A stretch of 64,000 nt of DNA from Rhodothermaeota bacterium MED-G19. GTDB lineage: Bacteria > Bacteroidota > Bacteroidia > Cytophagales > MED-G16. A program made the translations under genes and the position numbers. Of the stretch, positions 25,293 through 34,708 are shown piece after piece; the stretch's first letter is position 1; the number at the start of each line of letters is the position of its first letter. Location: contig NTKI01000003.1 of the NCBI GenBank assembly GCA_002457315.1, positions 37,185 through 101,184 on the forward strand, given 5' to 3'. The notes below the pieces were generated by a model that saw only the letters and a program-made list of their open reading frames with translations, did not search any database and was not told where the DNA came from.

Positions 25293-26237
25293 TTATTTTT
25301 TTAATCCTATTTCTTTTAGTCTTTGCTCTAGAAATTCTCCTGCGGTCATATCATCAAAAGACTTTGGGTTTTCTTTGTCAATACAACTATCTAGACAAGT
25401 TAAATCCATCTGAGGTTTAGGGTGCATAAAAAAAGGAATTGAATATCTAGATGTATTTAATTTTTCTTTTGAGGGATTAACAACCCTATGTATTGTAGAC
25501 ATTAGCTTTTTGTTAGTTAACCTCTCAAGCATATCACCAACATTTATGACAAGCTGATCAGGCTCAGAAATAATGGGTATCCATTTTTTGTCTTTAGTAA
25601 GAATTTCTAATCCATCTGCACTTGCTCCCATTAAAAGGGTAATAAGGTTTATATCTCCATGAGCTGCAGCTCGAACGGCCCCATCCTCAACATCATTTTC
25701 ATTTAAAGGATAATAGTGGATTGATCTCATAATACTTTCTCCTCCCTTAACCTTCTCAGTAAAATATTTTCTTTCTAACCCTAAATATATAGCTATGGAT
25801 TCTAATATTGTCAATCCTATATTTTCTAATGTTAAATATGCCTCATTACCTATTTTTTCAAAATCATTTACTTCTATTGGCCAGATGTTTTTTGGGTTTG
25901 ATATAACTGGGTTACCTATGTGAAAAAATTCTTTAAGATCACCTTTCGAACTCCCTTTAGCGTGTTCCTGTCCTTTAATTACGTATCCTCTTTGACCATA
26001 AAGGTCAGGATAATAATATTTGATCTTTTTATTGTCATCTAAATCAAAAAAAGATTTTATTGTAGCATATAGGTTTTTAGTCATTTCCTCTGTAAGGCCA
26101 TGATTTTTAATAATTGCAAATCCTGTTTGGTTAAATGAGGTTCCAAGACTATTAGAAAACTCTTCAACCAGATTATCCTCTCCGCTATTAAATTTAGAGA
26201 TGTCAAGTGTTGGTACTGTTCTTAAAAAATTACTCAT
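25293..26237 (-). CDS. 2-oxoglutarate/Fe(II)-dependent dioxygenase (IPNS-like)
   Basis: A 314-residue oxygenase of the isopenicillin N synthase-like family. The N-terminal DIOX_N part has PTLDISKF and GFAIIKNHGL. The iron site is His193-x-Asp195 (HGDINLITLL) and distal His250 (STIHRVV); Arg264 of RYSIPFF binds 2-oxoglutarate. These residues are complete, so it should be active. The substrate cannot be read from sequence; relatives act on amino acids, peptides, plant-type metabolites and ethylene formation. No biosynthetic cluster surrounds it. It starts one base after the DUF4399 stop. Confidence 0.87.
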   Translation of the reverse strand: MSNFLRTVPTLDISKFNSGEDNLVEEFSNSLGTSFNQTGFAIIKNHGLTEEMTKNLYATIKSFFDLDDNKKIKYYYPDLYGQRGYVIKGQEHAKGSSKGDLKEFFHIGNPVISNPKNIWPIEVNDFEKIGNEAYLTLENIGLTILESIAIYLGLERKYFTEKVKGGESIMRSIHYYPLNENDVEDGAVRAAAHGDINLITLLMGASADGLEILTKDKKWIPIISEPDQLVINVGDMLERLTNKKLMSTIHRVVNPSKEKLNTSRYSIPFFMHPKPQMDLTCLDSCIDKENPKSFDDMTAGEFLEQRLKEIGLKK

Positions 26238-26238
26238 A

Positions 26239-26673
26239 TCATTCTACATTAATTTCTATATATTCAGACATTAACTCACCATATGAAACATGAACTCCAT
26301 CAGCAAATTGAAGAGAAATAATATACTTTCCGGGTTCAAGTTCTATACTAGTATCCGTTTGTCCCAAACCAAAATGGAGGGTGCTGTCGGTGGTGGGGAT
26401 TACCCCGCCTTCTGGCCAAAATTTTTGATTGATTAAAATATGATGATGACCATAACCTTCTTTTACAACCCCTGCGGGTTCTATTTGCATCCCTTCAACT
26501 CCCATATCTATAAAAACTGGACTAGCCACAGAAGATCCATCTTTTGGCCATTTAAAAAAAACTTTCTTAGTGTTTTCAACAACCTCTAAAACCTCTTTAC
26601 CAGAGCTAATATTCTTTTTTTTATCTGAACAGGAAAACATCAAAACACATGAAATAATTATTAAAACTCTCAT
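26239..26673 (-). CDS. DUF4399 lipoprotein
   Basis: A 144-residue lipoprotein: signal MRVLIIISCVLMFSC, lipid-anchored at Cys15. The body is one DUF4399 domain with the patterns VFFKWPKDGSSVASP, MGVEGMQIEPAGV, GYGHHHILIN, HFGLGQTDTSIELEPGKY and LQFADGVHVSYG. The HHH cluster and further conserved His residues look like a metal site, but no function is established to my knowledge. It is probably transcribed with recO upstream (seven bases between) and the dioxygenase downstream. Confidence 0.82.
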   Translation of the reverse strand: MRVLIIISCVLMFSCSDKKKNISSGKEVLEVVENTKKVFFKWPKDGSSVASPVFIDMGVEGMQIEPAGVVKEGYGHHHILINQKFWPEGGVIPTTDSTLHFGLGQTDTSIELEPGKYIISLQFADGVHVSYGELMSEYIEINVE

Positions 26674-26680
26674 CTTATTA

Positions 26681-27346
26681 TCAATTAAAAATTTCTTTTA
26701 ATACATCAGTTGATTTAAGCTTGATATTTAATTCAAGGTGGATACTGAAGTATTCTATAATTAAATTTATCACTTTATTTCTTAAAATGTTATTTGAGTT
26801 TATATTTCCTTGATAACTTTCATCAATACACTTTTGAACAAAATCATCTAATACTTTATCTGTATTATTTGAAACAATTAACTGGTCTAAAGATATTATA
26901 TCTATTCCATAGTATTTTGAGAGTTTTATTAAAAACTGGATATGAAAATTTGAAAATCTACTATTTAATCTATCAAACTCAATTAATGAGTCTTGAATAA
27001 AATCAAATTTATCTTCTTGATCACTTTCGTTATTTAAAATTTTAGATAAAAATTCAGATAAAAAAAAACACACAGATACCTTTTTCATATCATTATGTAT
27101 TGAAGTATATATAACATCTAACTTAGCTTCTTTTATTCTTTGAACCCCAGAGTTTTTTTTATGGTAAACCACCATATCAAGAATATTAAGAGGTTGATAT
27201 AATGCAATGTTTTTACTTTTTGAGTTTCTAATTCCATTTATTATATAAGATTGAAGGCCAAAGGAATCTGTAAATATTTTACAAATAATTGATGTGTCAC
27301 CATATTTAATATAACTTAAAACCAAACCTTTAGTCTTACCTATCAT
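26681..27346 (-). CDS. recO: DNA repair protein RecO
   Basis: RecO works with RecF and RecR to load RecA onto SSB-coated DNA in gap repair. The 221-residue product has the N-terminal OB fold (GLVLSYIKYGDTSIICKIFTDSFGLQSYIINGIR, by key parts YGDTS, IFT, INGIR) and the helical domain LQPLNILDMVVYHK to the end. The zinc-finger cysteines of many RecO proteins are not obvious here, as is common in Bacteroidota. The ATG overlaps the porZ stop by four bases. Confidence 0.88.
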   Translation of the reverse strand: MIGKTKGLVLSYIKYGDTSIICKIFTDSFGLQSYIINGIRNSKSKNIALYQPLNILDMVVYHKKNSGVQRIKEAKLDVIYTSIHNDMKKVSVCFFLSEFLSKILNNESDQEDKFDFIQDSLIEFDRLNSRFSNFHIQFLIKLSKYYGIDIISLDQLIVSNNTDKVLDDFVQKCIDESYQGNINSNNILRNKVINLIIEYFSIHLELNIKLKSTDVLKEIFN

Positions 27347-29481
27347 AGCACTAAAAATTTTCCTACTAATTCACCTTGACTGCCATCTTCATTTAATATA
27401 AAGACTAAATATGTGCCTGAAATTATTTTTCTTCCATTTTTATTTTTTAAATCCCATGAAACCCCTCCCCCAATTATATTAAACTGAATTATTTCTTCTC
27501 CAGAAAGAGATACTATTTTTAGATAATTTTCAGTTTGTAATCCTGAAAAAATCATTTTATTATCATCTTTAAGTTTTAAGGGATTTGGATAGAATATTAG
27601 ATTATCTAAGGAACTCTCAGGAGCCTTTATATAAGTTCTTATTGATAAAAGTCCTCTTTCTGTTAAAACATAAATTTCACCGTCTTTTCTCATCTTAATA
27701 TCATCAATTTTATTTGATAAAAGTGAAGAGTTTTCGGTAGTAAACTGATAAATAATCTCATTTTTATCATGGTTATATACAAATAAACCTTCATCGGTAC
27801 CAACCCAAATATTATTAGCATAATCTAGCAATAAAGAAGATACATTGATACCCTGAAATATATTTTGCGCCCCATCATTAGGTAAAAAATAATCATCTAT
27901 ATCATACGTCTTATGTGATAAAAAGTACATTAACCCTTCGTCAGATGCAATCCAAACCAACCCGTTTTTATCTATAACAATATCATTTACCATATTAGAA
28001 ATAAGAGTCCCGTTGGTCGAGGATAAGGTTCTTGATTCAGACGTTGAAATATTAAAAAACAGCACGCCACCTCCTTTTGATTTATCCAAAATCATAAATA
28101 GAGCTTCATCATCTGCAAACTCAAACTGAATAGGAAAAATTTCATTTGAGTTGCCTAAACTATAGGTGTTCCAATTATAATTATTATCAAAAGATAATAA
28201 GGGGTTTTTAGAGCCATAATTTAAGATCCACATCCTATCTTCAAAAGCTTTTAGGTCTGAGACATAAATTGTATTATCTGGGAGCTCAGATAATAATGAC
28301 CCTTCAAAGCTTTTGTTAATAATATAATTTTCAGACTTGTTTAATATCCCGTCAGTTTCTGATCCAAAAAATAAAAAATTATTAAAATATGCTAAAGAAG
28401 TAATATTAGAAAAGTCTTCAACCGTCTCATTCTCCCAACTATAGTCTGATGTATAAGAAATTTTATCTGTAAGGGAAAATGCGTAAATAAAATCATTTAG
28501 AGATGAGATTTTATTAACATCAAATGTTAATTTGTTTTTGGGAGAATAGAACTGATCTTTACTTAAGTTATATAAACTAAAATTATTGCCAACCAACCAT
28601 ACCTCATTATTCACAATTAAAACATCATTGATTTCTGAAACTTTTTCAGAAATATAAATCTCATTAATGTTATTATTATTATTTAAAACCACATAGTGAG
28701 GTTTCTTGTCGGATGAAAAAATAATATGAACCTCTGAGTTATAAGTTAAAACCTTTTGTATGTTGATGTCTTCTTGAGCATAAAGGTCTTCATTGTTTTT
28801 ATTAAAAACAGACTGACTTGAAAAAAAATAAATTTCATCATCTTTGATAAAAGATCCCTTAAGTTCTGTTTCACTAAAATATTTAGTGTCCCATAAATTA
28901 AAATCCAAGAGATTAGATTCGATGTTAATAGAATATATATTTTTATCTGAAACTACATAAAGAGTATCATTAACTATTTTTGAATCTAAAATTTCTACAG
29001 GACTTCCGCCTACACCAATATTATAATATTTTTCCACAAATAGTTGGTTTTCTAAATCAATTTTAAAGAGACCTTCAGAAGAAGAGACATAGAGCATCTC
29101 TTCATTCACCATAAAAGAATTTATTTTAAAGTCACTAGTCACATCTTTTATATTTAAAAAGTAATTTTCATCATTTGAAATTATCTGAATTAAACCTGAG
29201 CTGTTTCCTGTTATTAGATACTTTGAGTTTGAAAAAGAAAGGTCAAACTCAGTACTTATAAAGTCTAGGGATAGGCGATCGGTAACTATACTATTATTAT
29301 AGAGATCCAAAAAGAAAAAACCACTTTTAGCAAAACAATAAATTTTATTATCATGTATAGAAGCTGATTTTATATCTTTTAAATTAGGGTGGTATCTCCA
29401 ATCATTTCTCTCTATAAAGCTTTGTGCAGAAATCTTCGTATAAAAAAAAAGTATAAAAACAAAAACTCTCTTAATAATCAT
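27343..29481 (-). CDS. porZ: PorZ-like beta-propeller protein of the type IX secretion system
   Basis: A 712-residue exported protein. The signal MIIKRVFVFILFFYTKISA starts at ATG 29481. Two seven-bladed propellers of the two-component-regulator/PQQ-like type follow (SFIERNDWRYHPNLKDI at the start; later LVWIASDEGLMYFL, NIWVGTDEGLFVY). The C-terminal domain FYPNPLKLKDDNKMIF...GTYLVFILNEDG is a type-A T9SS sorting-like module. This arrangement, and the position before recO, fit PorZ, the attachment-complex subunit that supplies anionic lipopolysaccharide to the sortase. PorZ identity is inferred from architecture and context. Confidence 0.78.
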   Translation of the reverse strand: MIIKRVFVFILFFYTKISAQSFIERNDWRYHPNLKDIKSASIHDNKIYCFAKSGFFFLDLYNNSIVTDRLSLDFISTEFDLSFSNSKYLITGNSSGLIQIISNDENYFLNIKDVTSDFKINSFMVNEEMLYVSSSEGLFKIDLENQLFVEKYYNIGVGGSPVEILDSKIVNDTLYVVSDKNIYSINIESNLLDFNLWDTKYFSETELKGSFIKDDEIYFFSSQSVFNKNNEDLYAQEDINIQKVLTYNSEVHIIFSSDKKPHYVVLNNNNNINEIYISEKVSEINDVLIVNNEVWLVGNNFSLYNLSKDQFYSPKNKLTFDVNKISSLNDFIYAFSLTDKISYTSDYSWENETVEDFSNITSLAYFNNFLFFGSETDGILNKSENYIINKSFEGSLLSELPDNTIYVSDLKAFEDRMWILNYGSKNPLLSFDNNYNWNTYSLGNSNEIFPIQFEFADDEALFMILDKSKGGGVLFFNISTSESRTLSSTNGTLISNMVNDIVIDKNGLVWIASDEGLMYFLSHKTYDIDDYFLPNDGAQNIFQGINVSSLLLDYANNIWVGTDEGLFVYNHDKNEIIYQFTTENSSLLSNKIDDIKMRKDGEIYVLTERGLLSIRTYIKAPESSLDNLIFYPNPLKLKDDNKMIFSGLQTENYLKIVSLSGEEIIQFNIIGGGVSWDLKNKNGRKIISGTYLVFILNEDGSQGELVGKFLVL

Positions 29482-29557
29482 ATTTCTTTTATTATTTTTA
29501 TTTAGGAAGATATTAAACAATTATTTTTAAATTATATAACGAAAAAAAATTAAAAAA

Positions 29558-30355
29558 TTGGATTTAAATAGATCTTGTGAAAATCAGCTAAAAAAAATAG
29601 AAAAAACAATTTCATCAAATAAAGTTAAGGGTAAAGACTTAATAAAAATTACAGATTCAAAACAATTAAATCTATTTTTAATTAAAAACATTTATGACAA
29701 ATGGAATAAGAATTTCAAAAAAAACAAAATGAATTACTTTGATTATGAAACAAAAGAAGTTGAAGAAGCTACCAAAAACATGATGAATGTGTTATCAAAT
29801 AATATATGTATTGACTTTGATGAATTTAAGAAATTATTTTATATCTCCATGGCTGAAATAGTAGAATTAGCTTCAAAACCGAAGGGGTTTTTAAAAAAAG
29901 ATTTTCTTAATTATAGTTGGTATGACTTAGAAAGAATTAAGATAAGGTCAAAATACTATGAATACTTTAAAGATCTTTTTAAGATTTTAATAGAAAAGGT
30001 TGAAAGTAACAGAGAAATATCAATTAAATCGCATGAATTAAATAAGTATGTCGATGAAATTACTATCGAACAAAATCATGAGTTGGTTAAAGAAGTTAGT
30101 AAGCTATTAAAATGTGATACAGAAGAGATTTCTAACATAAAAGATAAAAGCGAATTCCCTTATTATTCTTTATTTTCCATAAACAAAAACGAGGTTGATA
30201 GCATTATAAAAGAGGCTAAATCAAAAGATAATTTTGAGAATGCAGCAGTTTTAATTTTAGATAATTTAAATGAATATTACAAGAAAAATTTATTATCAAA
30301 TGATGTAAAAAATTTATTATTTGAAATTAAAAAAAATCATATTTCACCTAGCTAA
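29558..30355 (+). CDS. Conserved hypothetical protein, helical
   Basis: I do not firmly recognise this 265-residue protein. It is strongly charged and helical with no signal peptide or membrane segment. Features are FDYETKEVEEATKNMMNVLSN, then FDEFKKLFYISMAEIVELA, then WYDLERIKIRSKYYEYFKDLFKILIEKV. It recalls a family of cytoplasmic Bacteroidota proteins of unknown function encoded beside envelope genes, but I cannot name it. The start is TTG 29558; no ATG lies near the beginning. It lies head to head with porZ and converges with rodA, overlapping its end by 12 bases. Confidence 0.65.
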   Translation: MDLNRSCENQLKKIEKTISSNKVKGKDLIKITDSKQLNLFLIKNIYDKWNKNFKKNKMNYFDYETKEVEEATKNMMNVLSNNICIDFDEFKKLFYISMAEIVELASKPKGFLKKDFLNYSWYDLERIKIRSKYYEYFKDLFKILIEKVESNREISIKSHELNKYVDEITIEQNHELVKEVSKLLKCDTEEISNIKDKSEFPYYSLFSINKNEVDSIIKEAKSKDNFENAAVLILDNLNEYYKKNLLSNDVKNLLFEIKKNHISPS

Positions 30356-31606
30356 GATAGAAGGTCTAACACTGTCAAGTTTTAGAAAAACAAATAACAA
30401 AAGACTAAAGGAAAGAAGAGAGGATCCTCCATAACTTATTAAAGATAATGGTATGCCAATAACGGGAAATAATCCTAATGTCATGGAAACATTAACGGTA
30501 AAATGAAACAAAAAAATCGAAAAAGTTGAGTAACCAAATACTCGAGCAAATTTATCTTTTTGATTCTCGGATAACATCAAAATTCTGTATAAAAATATAA
30601 TATATAATATTAAAAAAATCATAGAGCCAAAATACCCAAATTCTTCACCTATTACAGAAAAAATAAAATCTGTGCTTTGTATTGGCACAAAGTTCAATCC
30701 CGTCTGAGTACCCTTTAAAAAACCTTTACCAAAAAACCCACCAGATCCAATGGCAATTTTTGACTGAGTTATATTCCAACCTGACCCTAAAGGATCTGAA
30801 CTAGGGTTAATTAATGTTTCAACTCTTTGTTTTTGCTTTGGAGTTAATACATTATTCAATGCAAAATCCTGTCCATTAACGATTAATAATACTAATGTTA
30901 AATATATAATTGAGTTAATGATTTTTTTAAAATCTTTTATAGATAGTCCCACCACTATAAGGAAAATAGTAACAATTAATATGTATAGAATATAAGTTTC
31001 AAGCAGTAACCCAATAACAAAAATAATAATGAAAGAAAAAGCTAATACTAGAAATTTTAAAGATAAACCTTCTCTAAGGAAGACTAAAAAAAAGGCAAAA
31101 TAAACTAACGCAGTGCCAGCATCTCCTTGAATTAAAATAATTGAAGATGGAAGTAAAAAAATTAAAGACGTTAAAAATATATGTTTAAAATTTCTTAGGT
31201 CTATAGAGTAAGAGTCAAATGCTTTTGCTAAAAAAAGAGCTGTTGAAAACTTTGAAAACTCAGATGGTTGAAATTTAAAGCCAAAAAAATTAAACCAAGA
31301 CGCATGGTTATTAACTTCTTGGCCTACAAAAAGAACAAGAACTAATAGTCCTATTGAAGTAATATATAAAGGGACAGCTAAATTGAATATAAATCTATAT
31401 TCTAAAATAGAAACAGCAAAAAATACAGCGAGACAAACAACCATCCAGATAAGCTGCTTAAATGATTCGTTCTGAAGGGTAAAAAAACTATAATCAGCTG
31501 AGTTTTGTGATGAATATATTGAAATAAAACTTATCAACAGAAGGCCAAAATATAGCCCTGTGATAATAAAATCATTTGACAGAAAATTATTGCTTATCTT
31601 CCTCAT
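30344..31606 (-). CDS. rodA: Rod-shape peptidoglycan polymerase RodA (SEDS)
   Basis: RodA is the SEDS glycosyltransferase that polymerises lipid II during cell elongation, working with the transpeptidase MrdA. The 420-residue protein has about ten membrane helices and the SEDS blocks FQPSEFSKFSTALFLAKAF, GDAGTALVYFAFFLVFLREG, GSGWNITQSKIAIGSGGFFGKG (key parts), FIPVQSTDFIFSVIGEEFG-like (here FVPIQSTDFIFSVIGEEFG) and PLSLISYGGSSLLSF. Its start overlaps the mrdA end by 20 bases, so the two are translationally coupled. It is the last gene of the mreBCD-mrdA-rodA run. Confidence 0.96.
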   Translation of the reverse strand: MRKISNNFLSNDFIITGLYFGLLLISFISIYSSQNSADYSFFTLQNESFKQLIWMVVCLAVFFAVSILEYRFIFNLAVPLYITSIGLLVLVLFVGQEVNNHASWFNFFGFKFQPSEFSKFSTALFLAKAFDSYSIDLRNFKHIFLTSLIFLLPSSIILIQGDAGTALVYFAFFLVFLREGLSLKFLVLAFSFIIIFVIGLLLETYILYILIVTIFLIVVGLSIKDFKKIINSIIYLTLVLLIVNGQDFALNNVLTPKQKQRVETLINPSSDPLGSGWNITQSKIAIGSGGFFGKGFLKGTQTGLNFVPIQSTDFIFSVIGEEFGYFGSMIFLILYIIFLYRILMLSENQKDKFARVFGYSTFSIFLFHFTVNVSMTLGLFPVIGIPLSLISYGGSSLLSFSLLLFVFLKLDSVRPSILAR

Positions 31607-33395
31607 CTATAAATTCACCTTTGATTACATAGTCTTCTAACCACTTTCTTTTAATATCATTAAATATATATTTTTCAGCCACTAAACTTGAAATAGAAGC
31701 CGCAGCTCTTCCTCCCCAACCAGAGTTTTCTATATATGCTGCTATAGCGATTTTAGGTTCTTCTTTTGGTGCAAAACCGATGAACCCAGAGTGGTCATAA
31801 CCATGTGGGTTTTGAACAGTGCTGGTTTTTCCACAAATATCTAATCCTGGCATGTAAGCTCTACGGGCAGAACCAGATTTAACAACTTCCTCCATCGCAT
31901 CAACAATATAATCAAAATGATCCCTCGATATGTTTAGTTTTTTTATTGGAGTTTTAACAGAAGGTTTTCCGTTAATTTCTAGTATCAAATTTGGATTGTA
32001 ATAAAACCCTCTATTAGCCATTATTGCTGCAAAATTTGCCATTTGAAGTGGTGTTACTAACAGCTCACCTTGACCTATACTTAATGAATAGACATTTGAA
32101 AATTTCCAGCGGTTTGTGCCATAATAAGTATCATAATATTTTGAGTTTGGAATATAGCCTGAATTAACAGATGAAACATTAAAACTTAAATTTGATCCAA
32201 GACCAAACATTTTAACATATTTTGACCATTTATTTAACCCAATATTAGAATCAATAAAAGTATTATCGTTAATATTTTGATTTATTATTTTCCTAAAAAG
32301 TTTAAAAAAATAATTATTAGAAGATTTAACAATGGCTTTTTTTAAATCATAATTTCCTGCTGGAGCTAAGTCACCTATGCTTTTTAAGTCTATATATAAC
32401 TGATCATCGTACCTTACTAAGCCCTCTTCCAAGCCAATTAAACCTTGAATCAATTTGAACATAGAGCCTGGTGGGTAAGTAGCCATAAGTGCACGATTAT
32501 AGATTGGTTTAAGTGAATCTGTCTGGAGATTTAAATAGTTTTTTGAAAATTCTTTACCTGACAATAAATTAGGATCATAAGTTGGTGAGGAAGCGATAGC
32601 TAAAATTTCTCCTGATCTAGGCTCAATAGCGACAACACTTCCAACTTTACCATTTAATAATCTTTCGACATATAACTGGAGTTCTGAATCTATAGTTAAT
32701 TTTAATTTTTCACCATTAGAGACCAATACATCTTCTTTTCCATCATTAAAGCTACCTGCAGACACTCCGTTTACATCATAAAGTTTTAATTTATAACCTT
32801 TAACTCCTCTCAATAGCCTTTCGTAAGATTGCTCAACGCCAGAATACCCAACCAAATCCCCTGCTGAATAATAATTGGAAGAGTCTTTATTTAATTGATA
32901 AGAGTTGATTTCAGACACATATCCAAGAACATGTGGTAAGATGGGTTTAGGATAATATCTTGTTGGTTTTGGAGAGTGATAAATGCCTTTAAAATCATAC
33001 AATTTACTTTGAACAGAAGCAAAAGTAGAATGGTTCATCCCTTTATAAAATATAGATGGTCTATATAAAGAATATCTTTTCGCTTTATTAAATTTTTCAT
33101 ATAACTCATTTTCTGAAATAGAAAAAGAATTAAGTAACTGAGAGGTGTCTTTTGTCCAAAACTGTTTTGGAATAATATAAAAATCATATGTTGGTTGATT
33201 CTCTACAATTACAGAATCATTTCTGTCAGTAATAATTCCTCTTGATGGATAAACAGATTCTAGATGAACGGTATTGTTTTCTGATAACTCGTGGTATTTA
33301 TCTTCATAGATTTGAAGATAAAAAAGGCGAGAAGATAAAATAAAAAAAATACTAAAAAGTAATAGCTTAAATACAAAAGTTTTATCTCCACTCAT
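31587..33395 (-). CDS. mrdA: Penicillin-binding protein 2 (elongation transpeptidase)
   Basis: PBP2 cross-links peptidoglycan for lateral growth together with RodA. The 602-residue class B PBP has one N-terminal membrane helix (about 8-27), a dimerisation domain, and the transpeptidase domain. The nucleophile is Ser311 in PPGSMFK, the SxN motif is Ser359-x-Asn361, and the third motif is KTS at 523-525 (CGKTSTVQNPHG) where nearly all PBP2 proteins have KTG. The Gly to Ser change could alter beta-lactam binding. It overlaps mreD by 14 bases. Confidence 0.95.
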   Translation of the reverse strand: MSGDKTFVFKLLLFSIFFILSSRLFYLQIYEDKYHELSENNTVHLESVYPSRGIITDRNDSVIVENQPTYDFYIIPKQFWTKDTSQLLNSFSISENELYEKFNKAKRYSLYRPSIFYKGMNHSTFASVQSKLYDFKGIYHSPKPTRYYPKPILPHVLGYVSEINSYQLNKDSSNYYSAGDLVGYSGVEQSYERLLRGVKGYKLKLYDVNGVSAGSFNDGKEDVLVSNGEKLKLTIDSELQLYVERLLNGKVGSVVAIEPRSGEILAIASSPTYDPNLLSGKEFSKNYLNLQTDSLKPIYNRALMATYPPGSMFKLIQGLIGLEEGLVRYDDQLYIDLKSIGDLAPAGNYDLKKAIVKSSNNYFFKLFRKIINQNINDNTFIDSNIGLNKWSKYVKMFGLGSNLSFNVSSVNSGYIPNSKYYDTYYGTNRWKFSNVYSLSIGQGELLVTPLQMANFAAIMANRGFYYNPNLILEINGKPSVKTPIKKLNISRDHFDYIVDAMEEVVKSGSARRAYMPGLDICGKTSTVQNPHGYDHSGFIGFAPKEEPKIAIAAYIENSGWGGRAAASISSLVAEKYIFNDIKRKWLEDYVIKGEFIDEEDKQ

Positions 33396-33894
33396 TTTTA
33401 AAATTAGATTTTAAAAATAAGTATTGAAAAATTAACATTAAAATATAATTGATAATTGAAGATAACATTACAAATAATATATTTTCTTTAGATATAGGAT
33501 ATTGAGACTCGAAAAATGATAATAAAGAAAAAAACAAAAGTAAAATTGGAAAAGAGTAGTATAAAAATTGAAAGTTACCAATTTCCTGAACAGATAATAA
33601 ATTAAGTTCTTCTGTTTTTTCTTCCCCAATTACCTTAAGAACCCATAAATTCCTAAAGTACATTAAAATAAGACATGTAACAGAATAAGTGCCCAAGGAA
33701 TTATTAAAAATATCTACAAATAAACCTAATGAAAATGCAATTAAAAGGCTCTCTTTTGAGTCTTTCTTATATTTATATAAAATTAAAAAAATAATAATTG
33801 GAGATAATATTATATAATCGAAAAACAAAATTTTATTAAGAACAAAAATTTGCAGAAATAATAAAAAAACAAATAATAAAATATTACTCTTCAT
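33382..33894 (-). CDS. mreD: Rod shape-determining protein MreD
   Basis: A 170-residue, very hydrophobic inner-membrane protein with about five helices, set between mreC and mrdA. MreD is part of the elongasome and modulates PBP2 activation by MreC. Sequence is weakly conserved, but SLGLFVDIFNNSLGTYSVTCLILMYFR (key parts LGLFVDIF, LGTYSV) fits the MreD signature, and its place in the gene order makes the assignment secure. It overlaps mreC by 11 bases and mrdA by 14. Confidence 0.9.
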   Translation of the reverse strand: MKSNILLFVFLLFLQIFVLNKILFFDYIILSPIIIFLILYKYKKDSKESLLIAFSLGLFVDIFNNSLGTYSVTCLILMYFRNLWVLKVIGEEKTEELNLLSVQEIGNFQFLYYSFPILLLFFSLLSFFESQYPISKENILFVMLSSIINYILMLIFQYLFLKSNFKNEWR

Positions 33895-34702
33895 TAGTTT
33901 TTTTTTCTAATTCAACTTTCTCATCAATAAGCAAATAATTTACAATATATACAGTAGATAGATTATAAAAATTTTGAGTAGATAAAATATCGATATCATA
34001 AAAGTTAGAGTTAACTTCTTTTGTAATATTATTCACTTTACCAATGGAAATCCCTTTAGGAAACACTGAATCAAATGAAGAGGTTGTTACCTCATCTCCA
34101 TTATTAATCTCTATGTGCTTAGGAACATAAAGCAATTTTAATGTTTTTGGATCAACACCGGACCAGTTAACAGAAGATAATGTGTTGGTTTTTTTTATAA
34201 TTGAAGAAATATAGAAAGACGTGTTAAGCAAGGATATAATTGTAGAAAAATTTTCTGATACATATTTTACTTTTCCGACAATGCCAGTTGATGATATTAC
34301 CCCCATTCCTACTTTAATTCCATCTTTTGATCCTTTGTTTATTGTTATATAATTTTTTGACTTTCTAATTGAATTGTTAATAACATCAGCCTTAATATAT
34401 TTATAATTATTATTTAGAGTAGACGCCGTATCTTCTTGTTCAGAATAATATGAATCTATAATTTTCTCGTTTAAAATCTTATTTTCTTTTTCTAGCATGG
34501 TGTTTTTTTCTTCAAGCTTAAAGTAATTAGTAATTGATGACTGATAATAAAAAACACTACCGCTTATATAATTTGATGAGTTAAAATATTTTGTTTTCAA
34601 AATGAAATTTTCATTAATTAGAAAATAACTTGAAATAAAAAAAAGAATTAAGAATGTGATTGAGTAGTTATATAAACTTATAAATTTTATAAGATTACGC
34701 AT
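33884..34702 (-). CDS. mreC: Rod shape-determining protein MreC
   Basis: MreC is a bitopic membrane protein whose periplasmic part binds and activates PBP2. The 272-residue product has one membrane helix (about residues 11-30), a coiled coil (YFKLEEKNTMLEKENKILNEK, about 60-85) and two beta-barrel domains (GSKDGIKVGMGVISSTGIVGKV; INNGDEVTTSSFDSVFPKGISIGKV, by key parts). Both glycine-rich barrel signatures are typical. It starts six bases after the mreB stop. Confidence 0.93.
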   Translation of the reverse strand: MRNLIKFISLYNYSITFLILFFISSYFLINENFILKTKYFNSSNYISGSVFYYQSSITNYFKLEEKNTMLEKENKILNEKIIDSYYSEQEDTASTLNNNYKYIKADVINNSIRKSKNYITINKGSKDGIKVGMGVISSTGIVGKVKYVSENFSTIISLLNTSFYISSIIKKTNTLSSVNWSGVDPKTLKLLYVPKHIEINNGDEVTTSSFDSVFPKGISIGKVNNITKEVNSNFYDIDILSTQNFYNLSTVYIVNYLLIDEKVELEKKTNEE

Positions 34703-34708
34703 TATAAG

